From: Myxococcales bacterium
GTDB taxonomy: Bacteria; Myxococcota; Polyangia; Fen-1088
Assembly (NCBI GenBank): GCA_003155465.1
Contig: PMCR01000151.1
Coordinates: forward strand, 195-17,632
Length of the DNA: 17,438 nucleotides
Reading direction: 5' to 3'
Each line of letters starts with the position of its first letter. Positions within the stretch are counted from its first letter, which is position 1. The notes under the pieces were generated by a model that saw nothing but the letters and a program-made list of their open reading frames with translations, was not told where the DNA came from and searched no databases. A program made the position numbers and the translations under genes. Positions 6,853 through 15,500 of the stretch are shown here, piece by piece.

Positions 6853-8451
6853 CTACCTCGGTCCGGCGCCGCTTTCGATCGCGGCTTGTAGGCCGCCGGT
6901 GTCGTCCAACGCGTACGTGTAGACCGAGGCCGGATCGAACACGCTGCTGGCTCTCAAGTCAGCCGGCGCGTCTCCCAATGTGCCGGTGTACACATTGCCA
7001 GTGGACCGAATGGCGCTGGTGGAATCCGAGTAGCCGGTCGTATCAATGGGCGTCTTGACCCCGACGAACACATTGTTCTCGGTGCGCAGGTTGGCGCCCA
7101 CGCCCACGCCGATACAGTAGTCGTCGCCCTTTGATGTGTAGAGGTTGTTGAACAGGTGCACGCGCCCAAAGCGCACCCGCGGCTGGCGTTCCATGACGAA
7201 GTCCGCCCACCAGTTGTGGTGCCAGGTGATGGTCAGATGCCCGGTATCCTCGCTGGCATTGCTGTCGGAGTGTCCCACGAGATTGCTGTAGCGATGGCCA
7301 TTGGCGCCGGTTGAGTCGGAGCCAATATTGTCCGTGCGTGCGGACGAATAGTGGAACTTGGTCCACGAAATCGTGATGAAGTCGTCGGCATGGGTGATAT
7401 CGAGATTGCCGTCGGTGCCATCCGAAATGTCGTCGTGATCGAGCCATATGTGATCGGACTGACCCTGGATCGAGATGGCATCATCGCCTGAGGAACAGCC
7501 CGTGGCAGGATCATAGCCTGGGTCAAGCGAGCAGTCGCCGACCGCGTAGCCGACGATCTTGATGTTGCGAAGGATGACGTTGGACGACTTGCTCATCCCA
7601 ATATGTCCGTGGATCTCGGCCCCGCAAAGACCCACAATCGTCTTGTTCGAACCGATGGCCACAGCTCCCGGCGCCAGCACGCCCTTGACGTAAATCACGG
7701 CCGCCGTCGTGCCCTTGACCGCACTCTGCAGGGCCGCAAGGGTGGTCACTGTGGTCGGCGTGGCGTTGCCGCCCCCTGTGGTGGAGCCAGACGCCGTGGC
7801 CCAGCCAATCAGCGGACTGGGAGCGGGCGGCGTGGTGCAATTGCCGCTGGTTGTGCCACCCGCGCCGCCGGTTGAGGCGGCGTCGCGGCTGCCACTTTCA
7901 CCGGCGACCCCGGCGTCTCTCGCCCCTCCAGCGCCGCCCCCGCCGCTGCCTGCGGTTCCGCCGACGCTCCCGCCAAGGCCGCTGCTCCCACTGCCGCCGC
8001 TGCCGGCCGTTCCGCCACCTCCGCGTCCACCCATCGTTCCGCCGCTGCGGCTGCTCGCCCCGCCGCTGCTGCCGATCGTTCCTCCATTCACTGGAATCCC
8101 GCCGCTGCTGCCCGTCGTCCCGCCGCTTGCCAGGGTCCCGCCGCGACCGCCGCTGGCACCAGTGTCCCCAGCCAAAGTCCCGCCACTGCCCGTCGTTCCG
8201 CCACTTCCCTCCGTGTTTCCGCCGGCCCTGGCCCCGGCCATACCGCCGCCGCCTGCAGAGGTTCCGCCCAGCGCTGCGGCGTCGCGCGAGCCCCCAGATC
8301 CGACCACGCTGGCGCCGGTACCGGTGGCACCACCAGAACCAGCCTCGCCGTCCGGAATGCCGATTGCCGTCGAGCCGGCGCCGCTGCACGCGGCTGCAAA
8401 CAGAACGGGGAATACTGCCCTGCGAGGGAACGAACGCGTTATGGCCTTCAC
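6853..8451 (-). CDS. Pectate lyase family 1 (PL1) lipoprotein with Gly-rich tether
   Basis: Extracellular Ca-dependent lyase that cleaves homogalacturonan by beta-elimination; 532 residues. The GTG start at 8451 precedes a lipoprotein signal (basic RSFPRR, a hydrophobic stretch, then FAAAC). Residues about 30-200 are a Gly/Ser/Thr/Ala tether with many GGTxGSGG units. The catalytic parallel beta-helix (about 215-532) shows GDDAISIQGQSDHIWLDH, DGNLDITHADDF with likely Ca-binding D347 and D351, and WWADFVMERQPRVRFG, whose Arg residues near 422-427 match the PL1 catalytic and substrate site. It is divergent from the MFS transporter with 107 bases between. No good ribosome binding site precedes the GTG, so the exact start is less certain than the family. 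Confidence 0.93.
   Translation of the reverse strand: MKAITRSFPRRAVFPVLFAAACSGAGSTAIGIPDGEAGSGGATGTGASVVGSGGSRDAAALGGTSAGGGGMAGARAGGNTEGSGGTTGSGGTLAGDTGASGGRGGTLASGGTTGSSGGIPVNGGTIGSSGGASSRSGGTMGGRGGGGTAGSGGSGSSGLGGSVGGTAGSGGGGAGGARDAGVAGESGSRDAASTGGAGGTTSGNCTTPPAPSPLIGWATASGSTTGGGNATPTTVTTLAALQSAVKGTTAAVIYVKGVLAPGAVAIGSNKTIVGLCGAEIHGHIGMSKSSNVILRNIKIVGYAVGDCSLDPGYDPATGCSSGDDAISIQGQSDHIWLDHDDISDGTDGNLDITHADDFITISWTKFHYSSARTDNIGSDSTGANGHRYSNLVGHSDSNASEDTGHLTITWHHNWWADFVMERQPRVRFGRVHLFNNLYTSKGDDYCIGVGVGANLRTENNVFVGVKTPIDTTGYSDSTSAIRSTGNVYTGTLGDAPADLRASSVFDPASVYTYALDDTGGLQAAIESGAGPR
7850..8370 (-). repeat. Low-complexity Gly/Ser/Thr/Ala tether coding region (pectate lyase)
   Basis: Degenerate coding repeat, strongest with units GGT-x-GSSGG and GGTxGSGG, between the signal peptide and the beta-helix domain. 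At about 170 residues it is as long as those of the other two tethered lipoproteins here. The antisense strand appears as a long Pro-rich open frame, which is an artefact. Confidence 0.7.
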
Positions 8452-8558
8452 GTTGAGTCTAAGTATAGCCTTTGGGGGCGGCCTGCAGGTCGCCGCTGCC
8501 AAACAATTTGTCGTCGCAGGGCTGATCGTGCGGCCGTCATTCGGCCTATGATGGCGGC

Positions 8559-9821
8559 GTGACCTCGGGCGCCACGCTCCGCTCACGCCTGCTGATCTTC
8601 GGCGGGCTCTACTTCGCCCAGGGTGTGCCCTGGGGCTTCTTCACCGTGGCCATCGCGCTGCGACTCACCTCCCTGGGTCTGTCGCCCGCGGCGCTCGGCG
8701 ATCTAATGTTCGTGGCCTGGCTGCCCTGGACGGGCAAGCCCCTGCTCGGCCTGCTGATGGACCGGATTTCCTTTGGTCGCCTGGGCCGCCGGCGTCCCTT
8801 CATTCTGCTGTCCGAGGCCGGCATGGCGCTCAGTTTGCTGGCCATGGCATTCGCCAACCCGATCAGCGACCGGCCGTTGTTCTCGGCCTTGCTCTTTCTA
8901 CACAACCTGCTGGCCGCGGCCCAGGATGTGGGAACCGATGCCTTGGCCATCGATCTTCTGGCCGCGAACGAGCGCGGGCGCGCCAACGGCATCATGTCTG
9001 CCAGCAAATTCGCCGGCATGGTGCTGGGCGGCCAGGGGCTGCTCTGGGTCGCGAGCGTGGCAAGCTGGCCGGCTGCCTTCGGCTTGGCCATCGCGCTGCT
9101 CCTGCTGCCATCCACCCTGGTGCTCGGCGTGCGCGAGTCGCTTTCGCCTGCGCAGCGCCCACGCCTGCTCGGCCTGGCCCTGCGCGCCTTCTCGAGCCGC
9201 ACCGTACTGCTGGCTGCCGGCTTCGCTTTGGTGGTCGACCTGGCCGCCAGCCTGACCTTTCCTCTCACCTACCCGCTCCTTCGCAATCAACTCGGCTTCT
9301 CCGAACAGCAGGTGGCGTCGCTGGCCACTGTCGGCGGAATCGTGGGCGCACTGGGCTCCCTTCTGGGCGGAGTGCTGGGCGACCGACTCGGCTGTCGCCG
9401 CACACTGCTGGGCGCCGGCCTGGGCATGGCCGGCATCACCATCGCGTTTTGCGCTTGCAGAGGGCTTTGGGGCCACTTCCCATTTCAGCTCGCCTTCACG
9501 GTTGCGGCAGGGTTGGCATCCGGATTGGTCAACGCCACGACGCTGGCGCTGTTCATGGATCTCACCGACCCGCGCCTTGGCGCCACGCAATTCCAGATCT
9601 ACATGGCGCTCCTCAACATCAAAGACGCGTGGGGGCAGAAGCTGGGAGGACGCCTGGCCGAACGCATGTCGGCGCCCGCCCTGTTCGGCGTGAGCGCGAT
9701 TGTCGAACTGCTGCCTCTCGCGATGCTGCCCTGGCTCGACCCCCGCCGAGCCCAGGCAGACTTCGCCCGCAACCCGACGCCGGCCGCGACAGACGCAGGC
9801 AATCGCTCAACGATTCGGTGA
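8559..9821 (+). CDS. MFS transporter, AmpG-like
   Basis: Inner-membrane major facilitator of 420 residues with about 12 hydrophobic helices. The N-terminus (GGLYFAQGVPWGFF), followed by SLGLSPAALGDLMF, WLPWTGKPLLGLLMD and the cytoplasmic loop GRLGRRRPFIL, match the AmpG/SLC33/RhtX-type branch. Members carry muropeptides, acetyl-CoA or siderophores. The loop after helix 8 (GDRLGCRRTLLG) is a second MFS signature. The GTG start at 8559 is the only sensible one; no clear ribosome binding site is visible. Its last four codons and stop overlap the antisense of a streptogramin-lyase-like remnant (9811-9939), so the C-terminal tail may come from a rearrangement. The substrate cannot be assigned. Confidence 0.88.
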   Translation: MTSGATLRSRLLIFGGLYFAQGVPWGFFTVAIALRLTSLGLSPAALGDLMFVAWLPWTGKPLLGLLMDRISFGRLGRRRPFILLSEAGMALSLLAMAFANPISDRPLFSALLFLHNLLAAAQDVGTDALAIDLLAANERGRANGIMSASKFAGMVLGGQGLLWVASVASWPAAFGLAIALLLLPSTLVLGVRESLSPAQRPRLLGLALRAFSSRTVLLAAGFALVVDLAASLTFPLTYPLLRNQLGFSEQQVASLATVGGIVGALGSLLGGVLGDRLGCRRTLLGAGLGMAGITIAFCACRGLWGHFPFQLAFTVAAGLASGLVNATTLALFMDLTDPRLGATQFQIYMALLNIKDAWGQKLGGRLAERMSAPALFGVSAIVELLPLAMLPWLDPRRAQADFARNPTPAATDAGNRSTIR

Positions 9822-9939
9822 ACCAGACGTTGCCGTCGGGCCCAGCCGCAATCCAGCCTGAACCACCGTCGGGATTTGGCAGCAGGAATTCGGTCATCAC
9901 CCCTGCGGTCGTGATTCGGACGATGGTGTTGTTGAACCA
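9811..9939 (-). pseudogene. Remnant of a Vgb/streptogramin-lyase-like beta-propeller gene
   Basis: The minus strand encodes about 43 codons reading WFNNTIVRITTAGVMTEF, a PNPDGG turn, then WIAAGPDGNVWFTES. This is more than one blade of the repeat found in virginiamycin B lyase and related NHL-like propellers (usual pattern: N-x-I-x-RIT-x-x-G, TEF-x-LP, GPDGN-x-WFTE). It begins right after an in-frame TAG (9942-9940) and has no start or upstream continuation. At the other end it merges into the antisense of the MFS 3' end. It is therefore a broken fragment of a larger protein, not a gene. An ATG at 9900 opens a short frame but would not make a folded propeller. Confidence 0.6.
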
Positions 9940-10007
9940 CTACCCTGAATCCATCCAGCGCCTCGGCCGTGATGCCCGGCCCATCTCGCATTCCAGTCCG
10001 TGAAGCG

Positions 10008-10772
10008 CTATCGGTTGCGGTGGCCCGCGCGCAACGTGAACCTTCGCGCCCACCTCGGTCGGCCGGGAAGTGCGTGAACACGCGCACGAAACGCCGCAAA
10101 ACGCGCTGTATTCATCGCCGGCCCAATGAACGAAATGGAACGCAAGATGCGTTCGAGGGTGTCGCCGTCCACCGACGTCTCGTCGCAAAATTGGCGTTCC
10201 CGCGCGAATCGGATGCCGGTGATCGCCGAAACTTGGATGATGTTCTGGGCGAGACTGCGTGGTCGTCGTGGAACCGCCTCTTCGATGATCTCCACGAGGC
10301 TTTGCATGAACGGCGTCTTCCCGAACTCACAGGCCACGACGGCCAGCGCCCCCTTTGGAGCGAGCACGCGTGCGATCTCCCCGGCGACAAGCTCGGCGTC
10401 CAAGAAATGCAGCGCGTCCACCACGACCGCGAGATCCAAGCTGGCATCCTCGAGAGGCAACGACTCGGCCGTCGCGTGGATGGCGCGGACCACCAGCCGA
10501 CGTTCACGCGCCTCCGCGCGCAGCCGCTCCAGCATCGCTTGCGCCGGCTCGATGGCGATGACATCGAACCCCAACTGGGCCAGCGGCAACGCGACATGTC
10601 CGATCCCCGCGCCCAGATCTCCCACGCGCCGGCCGTGGGTAGTGGCCAGCTCCGCGAGCGCATCGATCAGCCCATGCGGGTACGCGGGCCGCGCATCGTA
10701 GACGTCGGCCATGCGGTTGAAGACCCATCGCGTGGGGTCATCCAGGCCGACCTTTCTACGACCGAGGCTCAT
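10008..10772 (-). CDS. Class I SAM-dependent methyltransferase
   Basis: Soluble methyltransferase of 254 residues with a Methyltransf_11-type Rossmann core. Motif I is VGDLGAGIGHVALPL (50-64), with acidic E75 after the second strand. ATAESLPLEDASLDLAVVVD (100-119) holds the motif that contacts the adenine ring, and VLAPKGALAVV (137-147) is the usual later strand. The C-terminal 100 residues probably form the substrate lid and show no assignable family. The ATG at 10772 is chosen because family similarity begins near DPTRWVFNRMADVYDARP; an ATG at 10868 would add 32 low-quality residues. A 16-bp palindrome lies immediately upstream. Substrate is unknown. Confidence 0.88.
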   Translation of the reverse strand: MSLGRRKVGLDDPTRWVFNRMADVYDARPAYPHGLIDALAELATTHGRRVGDLGAGIGHVALPLAQLGFDVIAIEPAQAMLERLRAEARERRLVVRAIHATAESLPLEDASLDLAVVVDALHFLDAELVAGEIARVLAPKGALAVVACEFGKTPFMQSLVEIIEEAVPRRPRSLAQNIIQVSAITGIRFARERQFCDETSVDGDTLERILRSISFIGPAMNTARFAAFRARVHALPGRPRWARRFTLRAGHRNR

Positions 10773-10776
10773 GACG

Positions 10777-10792
10777 GCCGTGGTACCACGGC
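10777..10792. promoter_or_regulatory. Perfect 16-bp palindrome upstream of the methyltransferase gene
   Basis: GCCGTGGTACCACGGC reads the same on both strands and ends 4 bases before the methyltransferase ATG at 10772. It sits where a ribosome binding site would be and could be an operator for a dimeric repressor. A hairpin with almost no loop is less likely. If the gene instead starts at 10868, it would be coding. Confidence 0.45.
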
Positions 10793-10877
10793 TTGCTTGA
10801 GAATCCCAGAGTGGCCCGATGACTTCTCCTGTCGGGTTGAACAGGCCGCCCCGGGCCGCATACCTCACTCAAGGGTC

Positions 10878-12125
10878 TCAGTGAGCCTGCAGCTTTGACT
10901 GGATTACGTATTGCGAGATCGGGACATTGATCTCCACGACTCCTTGTGCCACCAACCGGGCCATCTGATAGGCGCCTTCCGCGTTGAAGTGAAGCGGGTC
11001 TGTCCCGTTCAATATGATGGTCGAGGTGACTTTGGCCTCGCCGATGCTTGTGTAATAGGCGAGGCCCTTGGACTGCAGGTCAATGACCAGGGTATTGGTT
11101 TCCGCGCCCACTGCTTTGATGGCCGTGCAATATTCAGGGAAGCCGTTCCCGAAAACACCGCCGCTGTATTGATGGCGCGGCGTCGGCGTGATCAAAACTG
11201 GAATAGCATTCTTGCTGCGGGCGCCATCGATATACTGCTTCAAGTAGGTTCTGAACGTGGTGGCGGGGTCGGTGGCGCGATCCGGGCCGGCCACGGATCG
11301 GTCATTGATTCCCCACTGGGCAAAGAGGTAGTCGCCGGGTTTGAGCAAGCCTACGATTTCAGCCAGGTGCCCTTGATCAGCAAACGACTTGGAGCTTTCG
11401 CCACCAATCGCCTTGTTCACAACAATCACGCCATTCGGGTCGAAGAATTCCTGCAGCCGCTGCCCCCAGCCCTGTTGGTTGTTTGTGCTGGGAGCGTAGG
11501 TTGAAACGGTCGAATCCCCCGCCAGATACACGGTAGGTGTTCCCGCTGACACGGGGTAGGTGCCCGAGCTTGCTCCGCTGGAGCCGCCCGCGATGACCGC
11601 ACCGCCGGAGCCCCTGCCGCCAGCACCACCGGGGCTGCCGCCGGTTGAAGTCTTGCCACCGGGGGCCGCACCGCCAGTGGAAACTCCGCCGATGGTGCCG
11701 CCCGTGACTCCCCCGCCAGCCACGCTGCCACCTGTCTTGCTGCCGCCCGCGCCGGTGCCGCCAGTCGCGCCTTCGCCGCCAGCAGCCCCGTCGCTCGTGC
11801 TGCCACCCGTGATACGGCCGCCGGTGGCGGGCTGGCCGGCCGCGCTGGTCGCCGCGCCGCCGGTAGCCAATCCACCTTGAGAAACCGAGCTGGCTTGCGA
11901 CAGCCCACCAGATGCAGGCGTGCCGCCGCTGGGCAGGGCGCCTCCTGAGCTGGTCGGACTCGTGGTAGCGCCACCTGCGCTCGCGCCGCCAGTAGCAGCG
12001 ACCTCACCGCCGGTGCTTCCTCCAGAGGCAGCACCGGGCTGGGAGCTGTCGGAGCTGCAACCCAGCAGTGAAAAAGCAGAGAGAGCGAAGACGCCCGCAA
12101 AGACTTCGGCGAAACAGGGTTTCAT
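10878..12125 (-). CDS. SGNH-hydrolase lipoprotein, rhamnogalacturonan acetylesterase-like (CE12)
   Basis: Secreted esterase predicted to remove acetyl groups from pectin side regions; 415 residues. The signal peptide ends in LLGC with Cys23. Residues about 25-190 are a Gly/Ser/Thr/Ala tether. The SGNH domain (about 197-415) has block I AGDSTVSTY with catalytic S205, block II GGESSKSF (241-248), block III WGINDR with N274, and block V DPLHFN with D376 and H379. The GWGQRLQEFF, PGDYLFAQWG and HFNAEGAYQMA context is that of rhamnogalacturonan acetylesterases. The start at 12125 is preferred, 10 bases after AGGAG at 12136-12140. The ATG at 12134 sits almost on that site. It pairs functionally with the pectate lyase in this window. 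Confidence 0.9.
   Translation of the reverse strand: MKPCFAEVFAGVFALSAFSLLGCSSDSSQPGAASGGSTGGEVAATGGASAGGATTSPTSSGGALPSGGTPASGGLSQASSVSQGGLATGGAATSAAGQPATGGRITGGSTSDGAAGGEGATGGTGAGGSKTGGSVAGGGVTGGTIGGVSTGGAAPGGKTSTGGSPGGAGGRGSGGAVIAGGSSGASSGTYPVSAGTPTVYLAGDSTVSTYAPSTNNQQGWGQRLQEFFDPNGVIVVNKAIGGESSKSFADQGHLAEIVGLLKPGDYLFAQWGINDRSVAGPDRATDPATTFRTYLKQYIDGARSKNAIPVLITPTPRHQYSGGVFGNGFPEYCTAIKAVGAETNTLVIDLQSKGLAYYTSIGEAKVTSTIILNGTDPLHFNAEGAYQMARLVAQGVVEINVPISQYVIQSKLQAH
11560..12055 (-). repeat. Low-complexity Gly/Ser/Thr/Ala tether coding region (SGNH esterase)
   Basis: Degenerate coding repeat of about 165 residues built from GG-x-x-x-GG units, between the lipidation Cys and the SGNH domain. It has the same style as the tethers of the GH5 and pectate lyase lipoproteins, which suggests a shared surface-display role. 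Confidence 0.7.
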
Positions 12126-12593
12126 GGTGGACATACTCCTACGCGACGCCGCATCATGGTTCAGAAATCTATTCTGCAGCGAGGCAGTGCCGTTGAGGAG
12201 CCGTGCGGTTCAGGAAATTTGATGGCGCGCAGGGCCGTCGACCGCCACCCGCCTGACTAGCGCGATTGTGGTGCCCGTGATTGTCTTACCTACGATTCGG
12301 TCCGCGAATTCGGCGCTCGCAGTTCGCCGCGCTAGTAGTTGTAGAGTTCCGCTCTTGGAGCTGACCCTATCCAGTGGACGTATTCCATCAGATGCAGCGT
12401 TCACACAGCTATCGAAGGACAAGCCGCCGCTGAAATGTCGAAGCTTCCTTGGGTGAACAACACGACAGTTCTGTCGCAAAGACGGGGCGCGGGGAGTGGT
12501 GCCGGTGCGGCGCAGGGCTTCGCTGGGGATTCCGAGGTGGTCCAGGATCTTGCGTATGGCGTCTCGGCTCCCTGATCGCCGACCTTCCTGGTT
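12126..12593. other. Intergenic region with no intact gene
   Basis: About 470 bases between the esterase start and the stop of the large membrane protein. The left edge holds the esterase ribosome binding site (12136-12140). The right part holds a probable transposase remnant (12484-12575). The minus-strand frame stays open from 12593 to 12210, but beyond the remnant its translation resembles no family I know. No convincing promoter or terminator was seen. Confidence 0.5.
12484..12575 (-). pseudogene. Probable transposase C-terminal remnant (IS91-like)
   Basis: The minus strand encodes RDAIRKILDHLGIPSEALRR followed by TGTTPRAP. The pattern 'I-x-x-ILDHLG-[IL]-P-x-x-x-x-x-x-x-x-PRAP' resembles the extreme C-terminus of IS91/Y2-type transposases that are common in proteobacteria and myxobacteria. 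No upstream catalytic part is present; an in-frame TAG, the stop of the 1125-residue gene, lies 15 codons before the conserved start. It is best read as a leftover end of a mobile element. The family call comes from memory of the motif and is uncertain. Confidence 0.35.
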
Positions 12594-15500
12594 CTACTTC
12601 TTGTCCCCCGCCGGCCCGCACGCCTTCAATTCAACCGTGCGGCTCCCGGGCGGGCCGTAGCGTTTGGCGACACCCAGCTCAGGCCACAGTGGGCTCTTGC
12701 GCAGGATCGCCAGCACCGGCGCCTCCAGGTTGTCGGCGTCGGTCCCGTAGATCCCGACATCGGGGCGCTGGTCGAAGGCACATTCCTCGCCCAGATGCAC
12801 GCGCGGATTTCCCGCCAGCACGGCGCCTGCCAGTTGCGTCTTCAGCCCGGCAAGAGCCAGTTCTTGACTGTCAGCTGCCGCGCGCTCAGTGGGCATGCGG
12901 CAGGTCCGGATGACAACGGCTTGATCGGAAAAACGACCTTCAAACGAGCTGGGCGCTTCCCAGGGCTCAGGCTGCGCCGGCGCTTTCGGCGGCCGCTGGA
13001 ACCACTTGGGCGGCACGTCCAGGATCACTGCCCCGCGCCCCACCAGCCCCAACGCCAGCCGGCCGTCGGGCGCCTCAGCCATGGCCACCACGTCGGCCTC
13101 CGCCAAGGCCGGCACAGCAGGGTGAAGTGGCCGAGCCACGCTTTCGCTTTCCAGCAGCCACAGCCCACGACCTGCCAGCCACACTCGCTTGTCTTGATCC
13201 CGCATGATGAGGCCCACCTCGTTGTCGAGGCCGCTGGGGGCAAGCGCCTGGCAGTTCCCCCAGCGCAGGTCGTACAGACACAGCCCGTGGTTGGTGGCGA
13301 GAAGAAGCCGGCCCTTGCTCCACGCCAGCGCGTCGCGGATCTGCACGCGCACGCCATCAATGGTGACCGGCACGTCGTCGATGAGCGGAATGCCCCCGGC
13401 CTCGTTGAGATCAAGCCGGGCCATCGCCCAAGCAAATGCAGCAAACGGCAAGCCGATCCAGGGCGGACCTATGCCCGCCACAAAACGCAGCGGCTCGCCC
13501 ACCGCTGACTTGACCGACAGAACTCGCTGCCCCCCGTGCGTGTCGAGCGCGCTCTCCCCGCCCGCCAAAGCGCCGTGGGAGGAAGAGGGCATGCTCATCA
13601 CCATGCGCCACTTGCCGGCCGAGAAGTTCCACAGCCCCTGATTGTCGACGTTCCACAGTTGCTTATCAGGCGTGGCAAAGGTGTCGTCGGGCTCAAGCGC
13701 AATGTCTTCCTGACTGGCAACCTTGAAGCTGCCATCCTTCCACTGCCCGGTGACAAAGGTGTCCTTCAGGCCATGCATATGGCCGTTGTAGTAGCGGCGC
13801 GACCCGGCCTTGGCCACGATGATGTTGGTCTTGTCGTCGACAGGAATGCTCACCAGGGCCGCCCACACCCGCTCCTCGCCTTCGTTCCGTCCCACGCCCA
13901 TCAGGACGCGCGGCGGTGCCACAGTTTCGGGCACCGAGCGCCAGGTCCCGCGCGAATAGAGCAAGGGGCCGCCTGTGCCGTAGAAGGCCAGGCCGTCGCC
14001 CATGCGCACGATCTCCGTGGGGAGCGAAACGGAATCCTGTCCGTCCAGCAGGTGCCGCTGCGTGCTGTCGGCGGTGATGTCGAGAAAACCGCCGCTCCCC
14101 AGGGTCAGGATGACCCGGTCGCCATCGCGATGGGCCCGGCCCACCGCGCGCAGGTCTGCCCGGACGCCCTGCTGGACCTTGAAGCCCACCGACCCCATGG
14201 GTTTCCATCCCTTCACCTTGTTGTCGACGTCCACCACGTCATTCGCTGACACCACGATGGCGCCCGGCCGGCCGGGCGCGGCCAGGATATGCGCGATAGG
14301 CGTATTGGGCGCCCCCGACGGGATCTTCGCGCGATCAGCGCTCGCGGACCAGAGCGTGATCGCTTTCCCGCCAGCATCGACCCGGACGATGAAACTGGCA
14401 CGGCCCTCTGGCCGGGCGCTGCCGCCGAAGGCCCAGATTTGCCCGTCGGCAAGCTCGCTGATGCCCTGAATCCCGTTCCACCCATCCTTGGCCGGGATAT
14501 CCTTCATGGTACCCGCGTCGAGATCGATGACCTGCAGCTTCGCGCCGCGGTCGTCGCCATCGCTGCCCACCCAAAGCCGGTCCTTGCTGTCGAGGAAGAA
14601 AGTCGTCGGCGCGTCGAGCGGGTATTCGCGCCCGTTGCCCAGGTCCTTGAGCTGAAAGGCAAATCCCCTGCCCTCGCTTGACCCGTAGGAAACACGGCGC
14701 GGATTGCTGGTGGCAACCAGCACTCCAGTCTTTCGGCGGCCAATCCACTCCGGTCGCCCGGTAACCTCACCGACCTGAGTCAGAGAAAGATCGGTCAGAT
14801 TGACCCGCACGATCGCCCCGTTGGACAGGGCTGCATGGATGCTCTCTTCGTCGCCGGGGCCGATGCAGACGAAGCTCCGTCGCGCCTGCCGTTCGCCGAG
14901 CAGGCTGAAGTTTCCACGATCGAACACCAGCAGATTTCCGGCGCGGCCCAGGGCCAAGAGTCGCTCACCCACTAGCAGGCTGTCGCGCAGGGAGTTCCGA
15001 TCCGCGTGGTACTCGATATCGAGAGTGTTGGTCGCCGACTTGCGTGCGCCGGCACGCGCACCCGAGCCTGCCCCAGCGGCCTCCTGCCGCCTGGACTCGA
15101 CGGAACGGAAGACCAGCAGAAACGCGCCGCCGGCCAGCAGCAGCGCACCCGCACCCACTACCAGCGCCATGCGGGATCGCGATCGGAGCGGGCCGGAGGA
15201 CCGTCCCGAATCGGGAGAATCCGCCGGGCCGCTGGCGTTCGGGGCCGGCGGCGTCGGCGACTGAGCGGCCGCTGGTGCCCCGCGGTCCCCGGCCGGGGCC
15301 GCCACCGGCGCCGCTGGCTTCCTGGTCGTGCCCGGAGACGGAGTCCCGACGCTGGAACGAGGGACGTTCGCGGGCTGCGCGGGTCTTGCCGGGGCTGCAG
15401 GAGTGGCAAAGAAGGCAGCCCCGGCCCGCTTCACCTGGCCAGCCGAACTCGGTGGCGCAGGCGTGCCGGGACGGGACGCGAGCGTGCTTCGCGCAGGTTC

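Noticed and set aside
7850..8370. Repeat-rich tether DNA as a CRISPR or tandem-repeat locus
   Set aside because: Units are degenerate and codon-phased within a coding frame; no constant repeat with unique spacers.
7709..8551. 280-residue Pro-rich open frame on the plus strand
   Set aside because: Antisense of the pectate lyase tether; no domain, no start signal, pure composition.
11560..11880. Pro-rich open frame on the plus strand
   Set aside because: Antisense of the esterase tether.
12210..12479. 89-residue minus-strand open frame as a possible small gene
   Set aside because: It is in frame with and continues from the transposase-like remnant, has no ribosome binding site and resembles no family.
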